A stretch of 64,000 nucleotides of DNA from Mesocentrotus franciscanus (GCA_037976565.1 CP137680.1:20817307-20881306), one strand, 5' to 3'. Numbered from the stretch's first letter, positions 35,074 through 48,196 are shown. The notes: generated by a model not told the origin, from the letters alone. Made by a program: numbers and translations.

Positions 35074-36122
35074 AGCATGGACCCATTACCATGCTTTAGG
35101 TAACCGTTCTCGTCATTGGCACAACCAGTGATATTTTATACATCTCACTGTTGGTGTCAACATGGACAAATTTACCAAGTGGGAGAGAAGGGATAGTTTT
35201 AACATGCCCACTACCCATCTAGGGGTGCTGGAGTGACTGTGTTCGACAGTGGCCAGCGAAGTTATTACTGACATAATTCTGGCCCGCCTGGAAATCTGGA
35301 AAGGATCCCTGCACATGTCGATCATTCATGATACCACATAGTGGATGCTAATAACTTTGAATAAGGTTTTCTGGTGATTGTTGTTAAATGTTAATGGAAA
35401 CGAATGCCACGTCATTATGGTACGTGCAGTCTCTCTCTCTGTTTTTCTCCCTCCGCTTTTCGGAGATCAGCGAGTTCCTCGCAGTCGACGTGGTAGGCTG
35501 TGTTGTAAATATACAATAGTCTTTAGTTGGAGGGTATGGAGTGCAGGCGATGGGCATGAATTTTATATAGATAATGAAGTGTCATCTTCAAAATAGAATC
35601 ATTGACAGTGTAGGGAAGGGATGGATCATATGGCAAGACATTATGCAGGAGTCTGCTGACTCTGTCGGTAAGGTCTTCCAATAGGTTGACAGTGTTGGCC
35701 TACATGTATAAGGGTCTCCTTATTAGACGTGTCAAGCCTTCGTACGATCAAAGAGTAGATAAGAGGCTTCTTCACACTTTGATCTTTAAATGAACAAATT
35801 TAATATAACATTTCTTGAGTTATATTAAAACACGTAAGGGGAAGTCAATGTTTTGGTTGAGTATAATTCATGACTATGTCGTTACTTTCAATCTGCGTAA
35901 TCCCAAACAATGAATGGTTATTTGCCACGGAACATATACATTCAATAGGCATAGCTGTTTTGCGTCGTCATGGTTTAATTGCAAAGTACTGTCACGCCCA
36001 GTTGGTTTAATTGTGTTTTATACCAATAGAGAGTACCACTCGAAAGTACATACACTGTAGTGCACTCTCTCTATACCGTCTCTACTGTGCTGGCAAGTAA
36101 TCTGCATATAATCCACCGAAAG
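35074..36122. other. Unassigned intronic stretch
   Basis: No exon or recognised repeat seen. Confidence 0.35.
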
Positions 36123-36583
36123 TTAAAGAGAAGGTCGAATTAATTTTTGTAAAGGGGAAAATAGTAAATAATTTTATCTTTTCTTCTAATGTCTGTTGGG
36201 AAAAGCTATCATAAAGGAATTGTCTCCTGAAAAAAAATTGCCCTTCTAGTGCCCTCATATTACATTGTGTATATTCGAAATATGACGAGAAACTGATGAA
36301 AAATTTGGATCGAGAAACTGATGAAAAATTTGGATCGAGCTCTCTTGCCACATGTTTGTGTGGTCCCATCATGGATTTTACTAGCTATAGTCCCATATAC
36401 CCATTTATGTGTACAGTGCATCTGCATTTGAAGACTGAGTTACGTTCTTCGCTGCCTGTGATTCCAAAGCTCACAGTGTTCTCCAATCCTTATTTACCAC
36501 CCCATAATCTACAATCGATTGCTTCCAGAGAGTTTCTCTCACAATGTAATCGCATGATGGATAATAATAACTCCATAATTTGA
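36123..36583 (+). mobile_element. Family C-related element, diverged
   Basis: Starts at TTAA with agagaaggtcgaat, keeps tgccctcatatt, cccatatacccatttatgtg and cacaatgtaatcgcatgat, and ends near ccataatttga. A 25-base segment with gaaactgatgaaaaatttgg is duplicated at 36288-36338. Confidence 0.6.
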
Positions 36584-37821
36584 CGCCTTCGGTAACGGGT
36601 AAATATTTGTCATCGTACCACTAGATCAAAATGGAGGTAAGGGATATATTGTTTGGGGTGTGATCTTATATACTCAGTGGCTTTCTCTTTGTTCGTGTGT
36701 GTTTGTATTTCTGACGTATATTTGGAAAGAATTAGAATTATAAAATTGACCAACTATTTTTAAATAGGGTTTAGAAATGCACAAGAAATCTAATTATTAG
36801 TTAATGATTGATGGGTTTCGTTGGTAAAAGTTAAAGCCAACCTTGATAGTAAACTACTCTAAGACAAAGCATTAAAATCAGAGAAGCAGATTAGTGAAAG
36901 TCTGAACGAAATCGGACAAAAACTGGAATAGTTAGGAATGTTTGAAAGTTGCAATCAGTATACGTATGGGCACTTTGAATTGGCTGAATCTACATGTTCT
37001 AGTACGGGCTGCAATAGAAATAAATATGATTTAATTTTCATTATTGAATCATAATCAGTCGTTATAAGTATTATAATAATGTATTGAAAATCCCCTCAAC
37101 TTGATTTTTCGATAGACCTTTGCATCATGTATTAATTTGAATGAATGTGTATTCTAATGTTTTCCAATTATCAAAATTGTAACAAATCGACGAAATCTTG
37201 TCCACTGAGAAATTACAGACGGGGCTTAGACCACATTCCTGTTTGAAACATGAATGCATTTCAAGAGCAATTGCCCGAGAGGAAGGAAACTGACTCACAA
37301 AATTATTTTTGTTTTTAGGGGTCTACCGTTGATGTTGGTTAGCTTAGGAGGGAAATCGGTCAATTTTGACTATAATGACCAATTAAATTGTCTCTTTATT
37401 AATATAAACTTTAATTATGGAAAGTAATTGACTTCTCTCTTTTATCTAGTTATATTTCTTGACATGTTATCCCTGTATTTTTCAGGGATACAGAACAAGG
37501 TTATACATATATATTTTCTTCCATCCATGTAGTTTTTCAGGGATATGGATAAATCAAGTTTCAGATATAAATCCCGGAACCCTTGCTGTAATCTACCCCT
37601 TATATAAATACTGAACCATAAACTGGTCGCTTGTGCGAATTTGGAAATAATGTAGAGGATAACAGACTGCAATCGCTCTTTGGGACAATAGAGACTGGTT
37701 CCAAAGAAATTGTGCCTAACAATGGTCTTGTGATCCACCAATTTTACACGGTAGAATACTGTACGGTATTATGAGAAAAAAATCACAGTTTTAACTGTAC
37801 CTACGTAGTAGGTCCATGGTG
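36584..37821. other. Unassigned intronic stretch
   Basis: No exon or recognised repeat seen. Confidence 0.35.
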
Positions 37822-37937
37822 GTATTGCCTGAAATAAAGTAGACACTCTCACACCGTCTCACGCGTGACTGCATGTATTATTCCATAGAATTTGATGTGA
37901 CGTGGTGTTATTGTGTCTACTTTATTTCAAGCAATAC
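37822..37937. mobile_element. Small inverted-repeat element
   Basis: gtattgcctgaaataaagta at the left is answered by tactttatttcaagcaatac at the right; arms of about 25 bases, total 116 bases. Lies directly after the word cgtagtaggtccatggt. Confidence 0.65.
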
Positions 37938-38025
37938 GATGTAGATTGTAATTTGTGATTCCTAAGCCAGTTTATGAATAGCTCACAGTAGTGAACCGTG
38001 TACTTTCATAACCTCACATGTGATG

Positions 38026-38085
38026 TGATGTGATGTGAATTATGATGTGGAATGATGTGATTTGAGGTTATGTGGTGATGTTATA
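38026..38085. repeat. Imperfect tgatg repeat
   Basis: Runs of tgtgatgtga and related words. Confidence 0.7.
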
Positions 38086-38484
38086 TAATTTGATGATTTT
38101 TGATGATATACATGTAATGTGATCTTCACTGCTGCCTGAATAGTCCATCTCAAATTAGGAAGGCACACAGTGTCAAACTGTACCATCCATAAGCTGGTTC
38201 ATGGATTATAATCTAGCATTCTAGGTACAGTTAAGACTTTGAGTTTTTCATAATACCGTGTAACCATTGGTGTATCAGGTGGGTGATCACACAGGCACCA
38301 ACACTGACTTTTCACCTGCTCCGACCCATTGCTTGAACGATTTCAGGGGTGAACCTAGTCCAGAATCTGGCCGGTTCTTCATATTATATTCTCTATGATT
38401 AATTCAAGCCGCCGAAGATGGCGTTATCAACGAACTCATATATATATATATATATACGCTCACCATCCTAAGCCGGGCGTCCTA

Positions 38485-38566
38485 ATTTAATGATCACGTC
38501 CCGTATCCGGACACCTACCCCCTGGACATCCGCCCCCGGATAACCACCCCTAGGATAACCACCCTC
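38485..38566 (+). repeat. Degenerate short tandem motif (ggayaaccaccccy)
   Basis: ggacacctaccccct, ggacatccgcccccg, ggataaccacccctag and ggataaccaccctctag follow each other. A relative lies at 58905-59040 and a scrap at 39158-39178. Confidence 0.55.
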
Positions 38567-38569
38567 TAG

Positions 38570-38990
38570 CAGAGATGCCAACCAGTACGATTAAATCGTA
38601 TTTAGTACGATATTATTAAGAGTGAAATACGATAATACGATATCACCTCCTAAAATACGATTTTTTTTTTTTTTTTTTTTTAAGATTTTTTTTTAAAACC
38701 CATTGAAACCCATAAAAACCATGGAATCGCATACAAACATGTACAAGTAAACCCCAGCAACCCCAACAAAAAGCTTTACAATTTTCTAATTAAATTTAAA
38801 TGAAAGAGCAAACATTTTACTTGACCGTTCTTACCAGTAAAACATCTTTCTGAAATTATACTGGCCCGGGGCCAACAAAGTTCGTGGTAGTGTTAGTTTT
38901 CGTGAAAATCTGAATTTTCTCTCCAAAATCTGATTTTGTTTAAAGGATATTCAGTCTGTTTTTTTGTGTGTCAAGAGGTTGGCATCTCTG
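38570..38990. mobile_element. hAT-like MITE (CAGAGATGCCAACC ends)
   Basis: A 421-base element starts CAGAGATGCCAACC and ends with the exact inverse. CTCTAG flanks both sides (38564-38569, 38991-38996). CAG-type ends and a CTCTAG-centred duplication fit the hAT superfamily. Inside is a series of tacgat/atcgta words and a 21-base T run. No coding. Confidence 0.75.
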
Positions 38991-38994
38991 CTCT

Positions 38995-39157
38995 AGGGCC
39001 CCGTTGCACAAAATTTACCATTGATGGTATCTTTGCCATCAATGGTAACTTCCATGGAAACCATGATTTGTTTTTATTGGCTGTTGAGCCCTGTTACCAT
39101 GGTAGTTACCATTGATGGCAGAGTTACCATTATTGGTAAGTTTATGCAACGGGACCT
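38995..39157. mobile_element. Family K palindromic MITE, copy 1 (GGCCCCGTTGCA ends)
   Basis: Inverted arms with ttaccattgatggta-type words; left end ggccccgttgcac, right end tgcaacgggacc, TAG on both sides. It lies directly against the hAT-like element. A relative lies at 54024. Confidence 0.75.
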
Positions 39158-39311
39158 AGGACGACTACCCCCTAGGACATTGCGTTGGTGTGGTGGAAAT
39201 CAAAATTGAATAGGCCAGATTATGGACGAGGGTGAACTCCATGCACAGGCTCTGTTGTTCGGAACCAGTAAACTGGACGACGAGCGAATATGACGTTTGA
39301 GATTTGACACT

Positions 39312-40018
39312 AGGGACTTTTCGATTTGCACGTTCACTAGTGGACTGCGACGTATGCGGTAACTATTTAAGCAGTGCGCATGCGCATCGACGAGCTCATC
39401 GTTCGTAGCAGAATTCTCGAACGCGTTCGCCCTTGTTTTGCCGTCGTTCGCAAACTGTGACGGTACATGTTCGTAAGCAATCTTTTGTAGGCACGAAACA
39501 TCACATCGAAGTCACAAAATGGACCCAATTGACCTAATTCTAGAACCGGAGAGTGGTGGAAGCGTGAATTCTTAAATTAACACATTTTCGTGTCTGTAAT
39601 TTCCCTTAAATCAAAATTGTTGCAGAATAATTCATAAAATGAACACATTTTATTTATGCATCGCCAATCTGTTGCAGCATAGTTTTCGAGGTCAGTCCCA
39701 TGCACCGAATTTGGTGTGTTGGATCTTTAGCTTTTCGATCGAATTTCGCGCTCACTAAGCAGAATAATTCATAAAATGAACACATTTTATTTATGCATCG
39801 CTAATCTGTTGCAGCATAATTTTTGAGAACAGTCCATGCACCGAATTTGGTGTTGGATCTTTAGCTATTCGATCGAATTTCGCGCTCACTAAGCGAGCGT
39901 CGTAGTTGTGTAAAATCGAAAAGGTAACGAACAACAGTCAACGTGCCTCGTCAACCCTGCTTAAAAATGACCGCATACGTCGCAGTTCGCTTATGAACGT
40001 GCAAATCGAAAAGTCCCT
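39312..40018. mobile_element. Family H, long version
   Basis: A 707-base element starts AGGGACTTTTCGATTTGCAC and ends with the inverse. Arms run about 50 bases. ACT flanks each side (39309-39311, 40019-40021). It contains a direct duplication of about 136 bases (39622 and 39761, each with aattcataaaatgaacacat). The word aacgcgttcgccc resembles flank sequence of the 3635 copy. No coding frame seen. Confidence 0.85.
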
Positions 40019-40066
40019 ACTCTATTGGCGTGACAGCGATCTACAGAAAGATAGGAAGATGATTTT

Positions 40067-40089
40067 ACACACACACACACACACACACC
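40067..40089. repeat. (AC)n microsatellite
   Basis: Eleven or so AC units just right of the long family H element. Confidence 0.9.
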
Positions 40090-40837
40090 AAAACCCGGTC
40101 AGAATGTTTGGTTGGTTTCATGATTTGATTGTTAATAGCAAAGCCTTGTATGCTTGTACATGTAAGTAAGCAATCACGTGACTGGCGGCTTTAATACCCC
40201 CTTCTCCCTAGAAGACGATTCTGTTGCGATCCCCCCAAAATCGACAGAGCGTGGTGGATCGTTGCTTGACATTTTTAACTTTCTCCATCGTTTCTTGAAC
40301 CTCTCTGAAGCGTCTAGGATTGCCACCATCTCCCTGGCCGCCACAAAATGCCACGTTACATCCGTTTGCAACGCGATCACTTCGCGCGCAACACGCTTCA
40401 AGCCGCTGCCGGTGTCTTATATTTAATTATGATACACTATATCCATGTAAACACTTTGGGATATTGATGGGAAACAACAGTAGTTTGGAATTTTTTGAGG
40501 GGGATCAATAAATCCAAGGAGATATCTCTTTGATAAATCATAATGACTGTGTGTAATGAGCAGCGGGACTAAACTATACGCCCATCGACTGTGACTTTAT
40601 GAATATCTCATCGATTATCCATTTCAGAACAGAAGTGCATTAGATGATCAGACACTCTATTGCTATGCCGGTAAGGTATCTATGTTGAGGTGTTTGAACA
40701 TTACTGGTGTATACAAATAAGAAAAGCGAGACAACATAAACCCCACATGCACATGATTTCTGTCTCATAGAAACCTCATGGATCAATTCAGTAAATCCAA
40801 CAAAGTTTTGATGGCATCTGTAGAAAAAAATATATAT

Positions 40838-41108
40838 ATTCCAGGATCCCGTATTATAATCCACAGGGGATGGATACAAATGTTTAATCTCGTTAAAAAA
40901 AATTAAGTTACTGTGAATCACCGACACTTTGTCGGTTACCGATTGGTTAGGAGTCGGTCTTGAATATATATATATCACAGGACACCTTATTGTAATCCGA
41001 AGGGGTGAAAATAAATGTTTCCATCTTGTTTTGTTTTTATAAGCAATTATTTTACTCCAAATCACCAAAACTGTGTCGGTTATCGGTCGGTTAGGAGTCG
41101 GTCTTGAG
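40838..41108. repeat. Tandem duplication, period about 135, diverged
   Basis: Both units contain ttgtaatcc or ttataatcc near the start and close with gattggttaggagtcggtct / ggtcggttaggagtcggtct. The 164-codon open frame on the minus strand across it is a by-product. Confidence 0.7.
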
Positions 41109-42252
41109 CTTGATTGAGAACGACGGGATAACAATGCGCTGACACGTTTCTAACTTTCACGTTTGGAAAAGAGGCTATAGTTCCAAATTGGTCGCGAAGG
41201 ACACGAGGCAAACAAACCACCCCTCGATCAGGTTGAAAGACATATTGTAGGGTTTAGGTCCATGATTTTACCATCTGTTCTGAAGTGGTCCCACATGGTA
41301 GGCGTGTACCATCGCGAAGTGGACAAACTCGATGGGGGATCCAGTATTCTCTTAAAGGGGAGTGGTAGACGTCCGAAATTCAGTGATAAGCTTCTTCTTT
41401 TTTTAAGAAAAAAGAAATTTGTTTTTCTTTAATTTTACTTATATACATGTATATATAAATGTATTCATTTAATCATTTATTATTTATTACTTATTTAGAT
41501 TAGGGGAAGTGCCCCCTTTTGCGACCCCGGCTACCCCTGGATCTGCCACTGAAACTGGTTTAATTATAAGGCCCTTGACTTTTTCACGACACTTTTGAGT
41601 CGGGTGTGTGCACGAAGGAAGCTGAATGTGTTATAATAAGCCATGAACTTCAAGGGTAGAGCCTGAGGGCGGAAAATTGTCATTCTAATAAACATGAATT
41701 ATGTAAGCCACGGCTTGGCTCTTAAGCGTAGATATAAGAATATATATGATATAATTTTCCTGATTTTTTGTTGTTTTTTTAGTTCATGATATTTCAAATG
41801 TTATTTCATGAAACCATACAAGCGCGCCTCTGTTTTCAAGGGGGTGACATCCACGAAAAACTGATTACCGAAAAACAAATTGAAGGATTTGTTTCACACT
41901 CTTCCACTCAGAGAAATGGGGACCCGGTAGGTTGACACAAAAACATTTGTGTTAGTAATTGCCTATGCCCTCACGGTGACCATATGGCAGGAATACTCCC
42001 CAGGGAGTGGAGATGGTTCACATTGTGCGTGAATGAATCCGATGACCGGGGTAATAATATCTGTAATGCGCGTAAAGACGGTATATCGTTTAAAGCGCTA
42101 TATACATCCAGTTTATTATTATTATTATTATTGTTCTGTTTGTTTGTCACCCATGTGTTGTCTACTTCTCGGTACATTGGTAGGTTTTAATTTACGAATG
42201 TCTTTTTACTGATGTAATTCACCCCTGTCTCCCTCCCCTCTTTTAAACATAA
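41109..42252. other. Unassigned intronic stretch
   Basis: No exon seen. A short attatt run is at 42113-42132. Confidence 0.35.
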
Positions 42253-42651
42253 TGACAAGTTCTGGTCATGCGATTGCATTGTGAAAGAAACGTTGTGGAA
42301 TCGATCAGAAAAGGTTGATCATCTAGCATATAAGTATTGGTGTATACTGCAAGGTTCTGGAATCATCAAAATGATAAGAAAGTTGGCCCAGTCTTGGTAA
42401 AGTTACAGGCACTGTACACAGAAAGATGTATATGGGACTACGCGACCACGTGCGCGATATCTATTTGGTCCCAATAGATATAATAATTTACCAAATATAT
42501 CAATTAGTAGGCGGTTTCCCGACTTTCCCGGCAAAATTTGTATCATCACGTATTAGTAAAAACATATTCTTTCACATGATTGGTAATGAGAGCTTTCATT
42601 TCATTTTTTGAGAGAGGGGCGTTTCGAAAACTAGTCTTTACTTTTATTTTA
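42253..42651 (-). mobile_element. Family B MITE, copy 4, minus orientation
   Basis: Inverse of 31298-31702, from caagttctggtcatgcgatt to gtttcgaaaactagtcttta. Ends are decayed, so TTAA is not intact on both sides. Confidence 0.8.
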
Positions 42652-44799
42652 ATAAGGAAACATGACTTTTCTTGTACATGTATATTGTTCGTGTTGACAT
42701 GTAATGATGTATAATGTACAATTTGTCAGTGGAACATAATTATCATGAATGCCTATACATGTAAACCTATTTATTCGTAAATGTTGCCCCTCCTCCTCCA
42801 CCAACACCGCACCCCCTCTTAAACCTCTTCACCTCCCCTAAGTAGCTTGTTTTGTTGGTGTAGACCATGGACCTACTGTAGTAGGTCCATGTGTAGACCA
42901 TTAGTAGATCCATGCTGAGACGTGCTTAGCACAAGTTGAATGATTATGTCTTACCAATGGTATGCTCATCTGTATTGAAAGGGGTGTGTCTGTTTACCCG
43001 TTCACCTTCTATGCCTTCCATTCATTTAACCCCTTTTCTCAAGATCGCTTGACCTTTGTAAAGTCCGACTTGTTTTGTGTTCTGTGGACAATGACATGCC
43101 GAAGGCCAGTCTTGACGCTTTAAACGGTGTATACTTAACTTACAAGTTACAGTAGGCCTGAGTCCCTTCAGAAACAAACAGTTGGACAGAGTCTACTTAT
43201 TTACGCTTTTCTTGTGTCTCGGAATGTTCATTTTAGTGTTCTTTTGATCTTTCGCGCTAAGCTTTCCCCTCTTCAGTCAAAACGTCATAGCAAATACACA
43301 ACGGAGTAGGGAATACAATTAAAAAAAGAATTGTATTGCATAACTCTTGGGCAAGTTAATCAAACCAATCAATAATAAATGCCGCATTCTCATATTTTCC
43401 ATACTCTGTTATTACAGTACATGGTCCCGGAATCACTCAAACTTTGGAACACGCATTTGAGGTATTTTTGGCTTTCGTAAATTATTTGTAAAATATTTAG
43501 CGGTTAAAGTAATAACGTTGGCAATGACACTTTCATCTTCTCGATTTTGCCTCGGTCTTTTCTTGATTTTCCTACCTTTTTTCCTCTCTTCAGTCGTTGT
43601 TAGGGAACCATAAAAGATAAAGACACATTTTAAACTCATGTTAATTTTTACATACACTTACGCAGCTTCTTCCTTCTACGTTACATTTAATGCACATTAT
43701 CTTCAGGTGCTGAACTATAAGAAGAAAATATTAAATCTTAAGAAGAAAAAAACTTTGAAAATAGATTTTAAAAAATCACCTGGAATGCTTGTGTATGTAA
43801 ATGTGTATTGATTTTTCCTGTGACTCGTACAATGTTAGTCGTCTAATCTGATTTGAGCTTATAGTCTCAACAATTTGGGCCAATAGTGAGCAAGAAAAAG
43901 GTGTGTATAGATTCTAAATGTTAGGACAATGCTTTGAATCCATCGTAAGAGCGAATTTAAATTTTAGAAAATTCCTCCACATCAACAGTGCAGATATTTC
44001 ATATTTGTTTTGACACATATGTCAGGATTTAAGACTGTGTTTTGTTACCCGAGTGGACTGGTGACCCGATAAATATCTTTTTTAGAGCCTCGTTATCCTT
44101 GACAATGACTCTCTGGGAGCTGGTGTTATTCTTTTGCGGGCTCCTTGTGATTCGCGATGCTTGAAAGGGGCACATCCGTAGCGGTTCTAAAGGGGAAGGG
44201 AGGGGGGGCTTAGGAACTCAACCACCCCTCCTCATATCTTCAGCCCCCAACAAAAAGAATCTTCATGCCCTCCACTACATTATAAGTGAATTTAATAAGC
44301 GAGACATATTATGATCGGACCACGACCCCCTGAATGCTGACGTCACGAGGTGGTGAACTTTTGTGATGAATTGCTGTATATTTGAACGAAATTCCCACGA
44401 CTGAAAAGGATTTGATAAGCTTAGAAGAACAACTAGGTCAACCAGATATTTACATAATTTAGACAAATAGAATTACACATCATTGAACTTCACAGTATTT
44501 GAAGCTTCTCCATTATCGTGTGGACTTTTGCTGGACGTAGGTGACAACGTGACATCATATTAAGGGCAGATAACAACGCATAGGAGCCCATGTACCACTT
44601 GCTAGCAATCCATCAATGTTGTATTATTCTGATGTTTGTGTGTTTCTTTTCAGGTGGGCTGTATATAATACAGACCACCTTATGTTTTCGTTAGAATATT
44701 TTTCTTATTTCCAAGCACTTTTTTGTTAGCACGATAACTTAAAAATGGCTCAATCAAATGCCTTGTAATTTGACACACATATGTATAGGCATAAGGACA
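42652..44799. other. Unassigned intronic stretch
   Basis: No exon seen. A short palindrome, catggacctac-tgta-gtaggtccatg, lies at 42866-42891. Confidence 0.35.
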
Positions 44800-47365
44800 A
44801 AGCAAAATAAGGTTTTCAACCTTGGCCATGACTGATGACGTCATCTATAGGCGCCATTTTGTGAAAATCAACTCATGATCATATCTTCATAACGGAAAGT
44901 CATTTCCCATTCATATTTATCATGATCAAGGTCAATATCCGTCCGATCAATTTCAGGTCAAAAACGCGCGCGTACGCCATTATTAGCATTAGCATTTGAT
45001 AAAAGTCGCGCACACGCGCATGCGCGCGCGTTTTTGTTCGTCACGGCCGAAGGCAAAATAATTCCTCCTAGATTTTTTTTGACACGATATTCCTTATTCT
45101 TTTTCGAACAATTTGATACCATGCTTATCTCTTTATGACCATTAATAAGGGAATGAGCGTCCATTCAAGTTAAATGTCCGTGCGCGCGAGCTCTTGTAAT
45201 ACATAGCATATATGGGCAAAAACATGCCTATACAAAATCCATGATAGCTCTTTTGGATGCACCGGAACCTTCAAACTTTTTCCATATTTGGATAGAGTAT
45301 GGGTCGGAGATATGATTTCATGTCTCATTTGGCCATCAAGTACATCAAGACGTCATCATAATGGCCTTGAAACTCAAAATACGAATTTGCATATTATGAC
45401 GTCAGCATATTTTTGGAAAATTGAGTGTATCTCTTTAAATGTTGATCATTTTCTCCCAAATTTGGATATGTTGTAGTTCAGGCAATTGTCTACAAGACTA
45501 ATAACATTAATTTTCATTTTAATGACGTCATCATAGTCAAAAATTCAATTAAAGGCCACATGTCAGAATTTTCTTAATTTGCGTGTTATGTCTAAGGAAG
45601 GTGAATTTCGTTCAAATTATGAATCTACATGGCATTGATATTTGAGCACTATCTAGCTTATTTGTGCTCTATGTTCTCCCAAATTTTGGTATGTTATAGC
45701 TGAGACAATGGGCTATAGAAACTGTGACTTTTGTTTTTTAACAGATGTTGGGACCATGTAAAATTTTCAATTGAAAGTTGTAATTGCGACCATGCCAAGA
45801 CGAGGCATTAAAATTGAACCATATTTGAAACACATCAACTTAAGGTTAAGGTTCAATAAAACATGCCATTAAAACCGAAGGCGCACCACTACCAAACGTA
45901 CGCGCGCCAACATGAAAAAATGCTCAAAATCACTTTTTAATCAAATAAGAGTGAGTTTAAGGCCATTTTAAGCATTTCAAAATTTTGCGCGCGCGCGTTT
46001 TTGCGCGTAACGCGATCACACAACATAGAATCGCCATTTTTTTTCTTTCATGATATTTCCCATTTTTGCCAAACAATTTGATACCATGTTTATCTCTTTA
46101 TGACCATTAATAACGGAATGAGCGTTCATTCAAGATAAATGTCCGTGCGCGCGAGCTCTTTGGGATGCACGGGACCCTCCAATTTTTGTTCACATTTAGA
46201 TAGAGTATATGAGTCGGAGATATGATTTAATGTCTCATTTTGCCATTAAGAACATCGTCAAACCATTATCATGAAACTTGCCATGATGATAGATCTACTC
46301 TAACTTAGAACTGCGTGACTTTTCAGTGATTCCAGGTCATCGTGACGTCATCTAGGCGCCATTTTGTGAAAATCAACTTATGATCATATCTTTATAACGG
46401 AATGTCATTTCTCATTCATATTTAGCATGATTAAGATCAATATCCGTCCGGTCAATTTCAAGTCAATAAATCGTGACGTCATTATAATGGCCTTGGAACT
46501 CAAGACACAAATAAGCACATAATGACGTCAGCATATTTACAAAAAATTGAGTGTATCTCTGTTAATATTGTTTGTTTTTCTCTCAATGTTTGATATGAAG
46601 TAGCTGAGGCGATTTTCTACACAAAAGGTGATATTGATTTTCATTTTAACAATGGCATCATGGCCCATTCTTGCGAGTAAAAGAGGCGTGTCAATTTTCC
46701 CAATTTTGCGTGTATTCTCTAAGGGAGGTGAATTTTTCTGAAATTTTCATTCTACGTTCCAGTCTTAGTTGTTTGAGCAATATCTCGATTCTTTTCTGCC
46801 AGCTGCGGATATGTTGTAGCTGAGAAAATTCTGTACATAAAGGGGACATTTAATTTTTCAATCAGATGTTGGAATCATGGCGATATTTTAAATACAAGAT
46901 TTGATTTGAGAATCAAATTTTCCGTTTACGTGTTATGTCTATGCAGATTTTTTGGTATGTTGGTCATAGCACTTTCCTCCCATTCCGGCGACCATCTTTC
47001 ATAGATCCAAAATGATCAATGATACACAGTTGATACTTGACTTATGGATAGACCATAATGGGAGGAGTATTTCAAAATGGAAGATGAAATCGTGAAAATG
47101 CGTTCTTCGTTTTGTAACACATGAGCATACGTATCGCCTAATTCGTCTAAGTGACGAATTAAAATTAAAAATAGTATTTATTTTGTGTCTGTATGGAAGA
47201 AATATTTATGATTCTTCCTCGAAATTGTTCGCAAGATATCTCAAGATTCGGTAAAGCCATTGTCATGAAACTTTCCTTGAAGATAGTTCCTATAGTCCAA
47301 CTTAGAACTGCGTGACTTTTCAGCGACGCCAGGGCATCGTGACGTCATCATGACGTCATTATGTG
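44800..47365 (+). repeat. Duplicated repeat region rich in TGACGTCA
   Basis: Two related tracts (about 44865-45560 and 46370-46560) share words such as atcaactcatgatcatatct and ggtcaatatccgtccg, and a third (45107, 46073) shares tatctctttatgaccattaa. GCGCGCGCGTTTTT words occur at 45022 and 45988. Eight TGACGTCA octamers are present. The end (46980-47165) matches 51760-51955, including cctaattcgtc hairpin sequence, so this may be a long Helitron-type or other repeat. No coding. Confidence 0.6.
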
Positions 47366-48196
47366 AAATGTCATTAATGGTTTTATCTCAGCCATGCAAT
47401 ACACTATGAATACGTCTTAGATTGGTTTTAAACTATGCTTGTTATTGTCTTACCGCTGGAGACTTAAAGATGTCTTTTCTCGAACTGATTTTGATTCTTT
47501 TATACGCTTGAAATTTTTCAGATCAAAATAAGATCTAATGACCCTTCGAAGGTCTGATCTTAAATTTAACGACCGTCGATACTCCAAACCTACTGGCAAA
47601 CGATTTTGATGACATATTTTATGATCCCACGGGAGTGAAAACTGCCTCGCACTTTTGGTCAGCTAAACGTGTACGCTCAAGGCCCCAATTCAATTCCAAA
47701 TTTCCAACATTAAATTACACAAGGGTTCGTATCTTTCTACAAAATAAACGATAAACAATTGGCATGTCAAGTTTAACTGAATGAATGCGGGTATTATATG
47801 ATACTCAAAAAGTTGTAACACAACTTTGAATTAAAGAAAATTGTTTTTCCTTTCTTTTCTCAAAGTGTGTGTTGATGAAGGGAAGCAGGGGCGGATCCAG
47901 CCGGAGGCGATTTTCAACAACATGAAGCAAATAGTAAGCATCTAAAAACTTCAGATGCCTGGTTGATTATGATTAAAATTTGAGTCATTTCAAGTAACAA
48001 ATAAGACCGTTGCCATGGAAACAGAATGTTAAAGAAGTTGTTATTTTTTAACCACGCCCCCTCCAAAAATGAAAATAAATGAACCTAATCAATACAAGGA
48101 AACATTAGAATATATCTTGAACAAAATAAGATAGGAAAAAGAACTAAGTAGAGAAAACAATCAAGACAATAGACAATATGTCGTAAATTAATGTCT
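47366..48196. other. Unassigned intronic stretch
   Basis: No exon or bounded repeat; gcaggggcggatccagccgg at 47887 resembles a transposon end. Confidence 0.35.

Larger units (their letters stand above)
38262..39305 (-). repeat. Dispersed repeat P, inverse copy interrupted by other elements
   Basis: The part 38262-38350 (accattggtgtatcagg ... ttcaggggtgaacc) and the part 39232-39305 (aggctctgttgttcggaacc ... gacgacgagcgaatat) are the two ends of the repeat seen at 22500-22760, inverted. The sequence between them includes a hAT-like and a family K element. Confidence 0.65.

Noticed and set aside
40178..40426. Open frames on both strands near 40.2-40.4 kb
   Set aside because: Both strands are open over the same bases and neither translation shows a domain or a splice signal pattern.
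40640..41134. 164-codon minus-strand open frame
   Set aside because: It spans a diverged tandem duplication and the translation has repeats matching that period, so it is a by-product.
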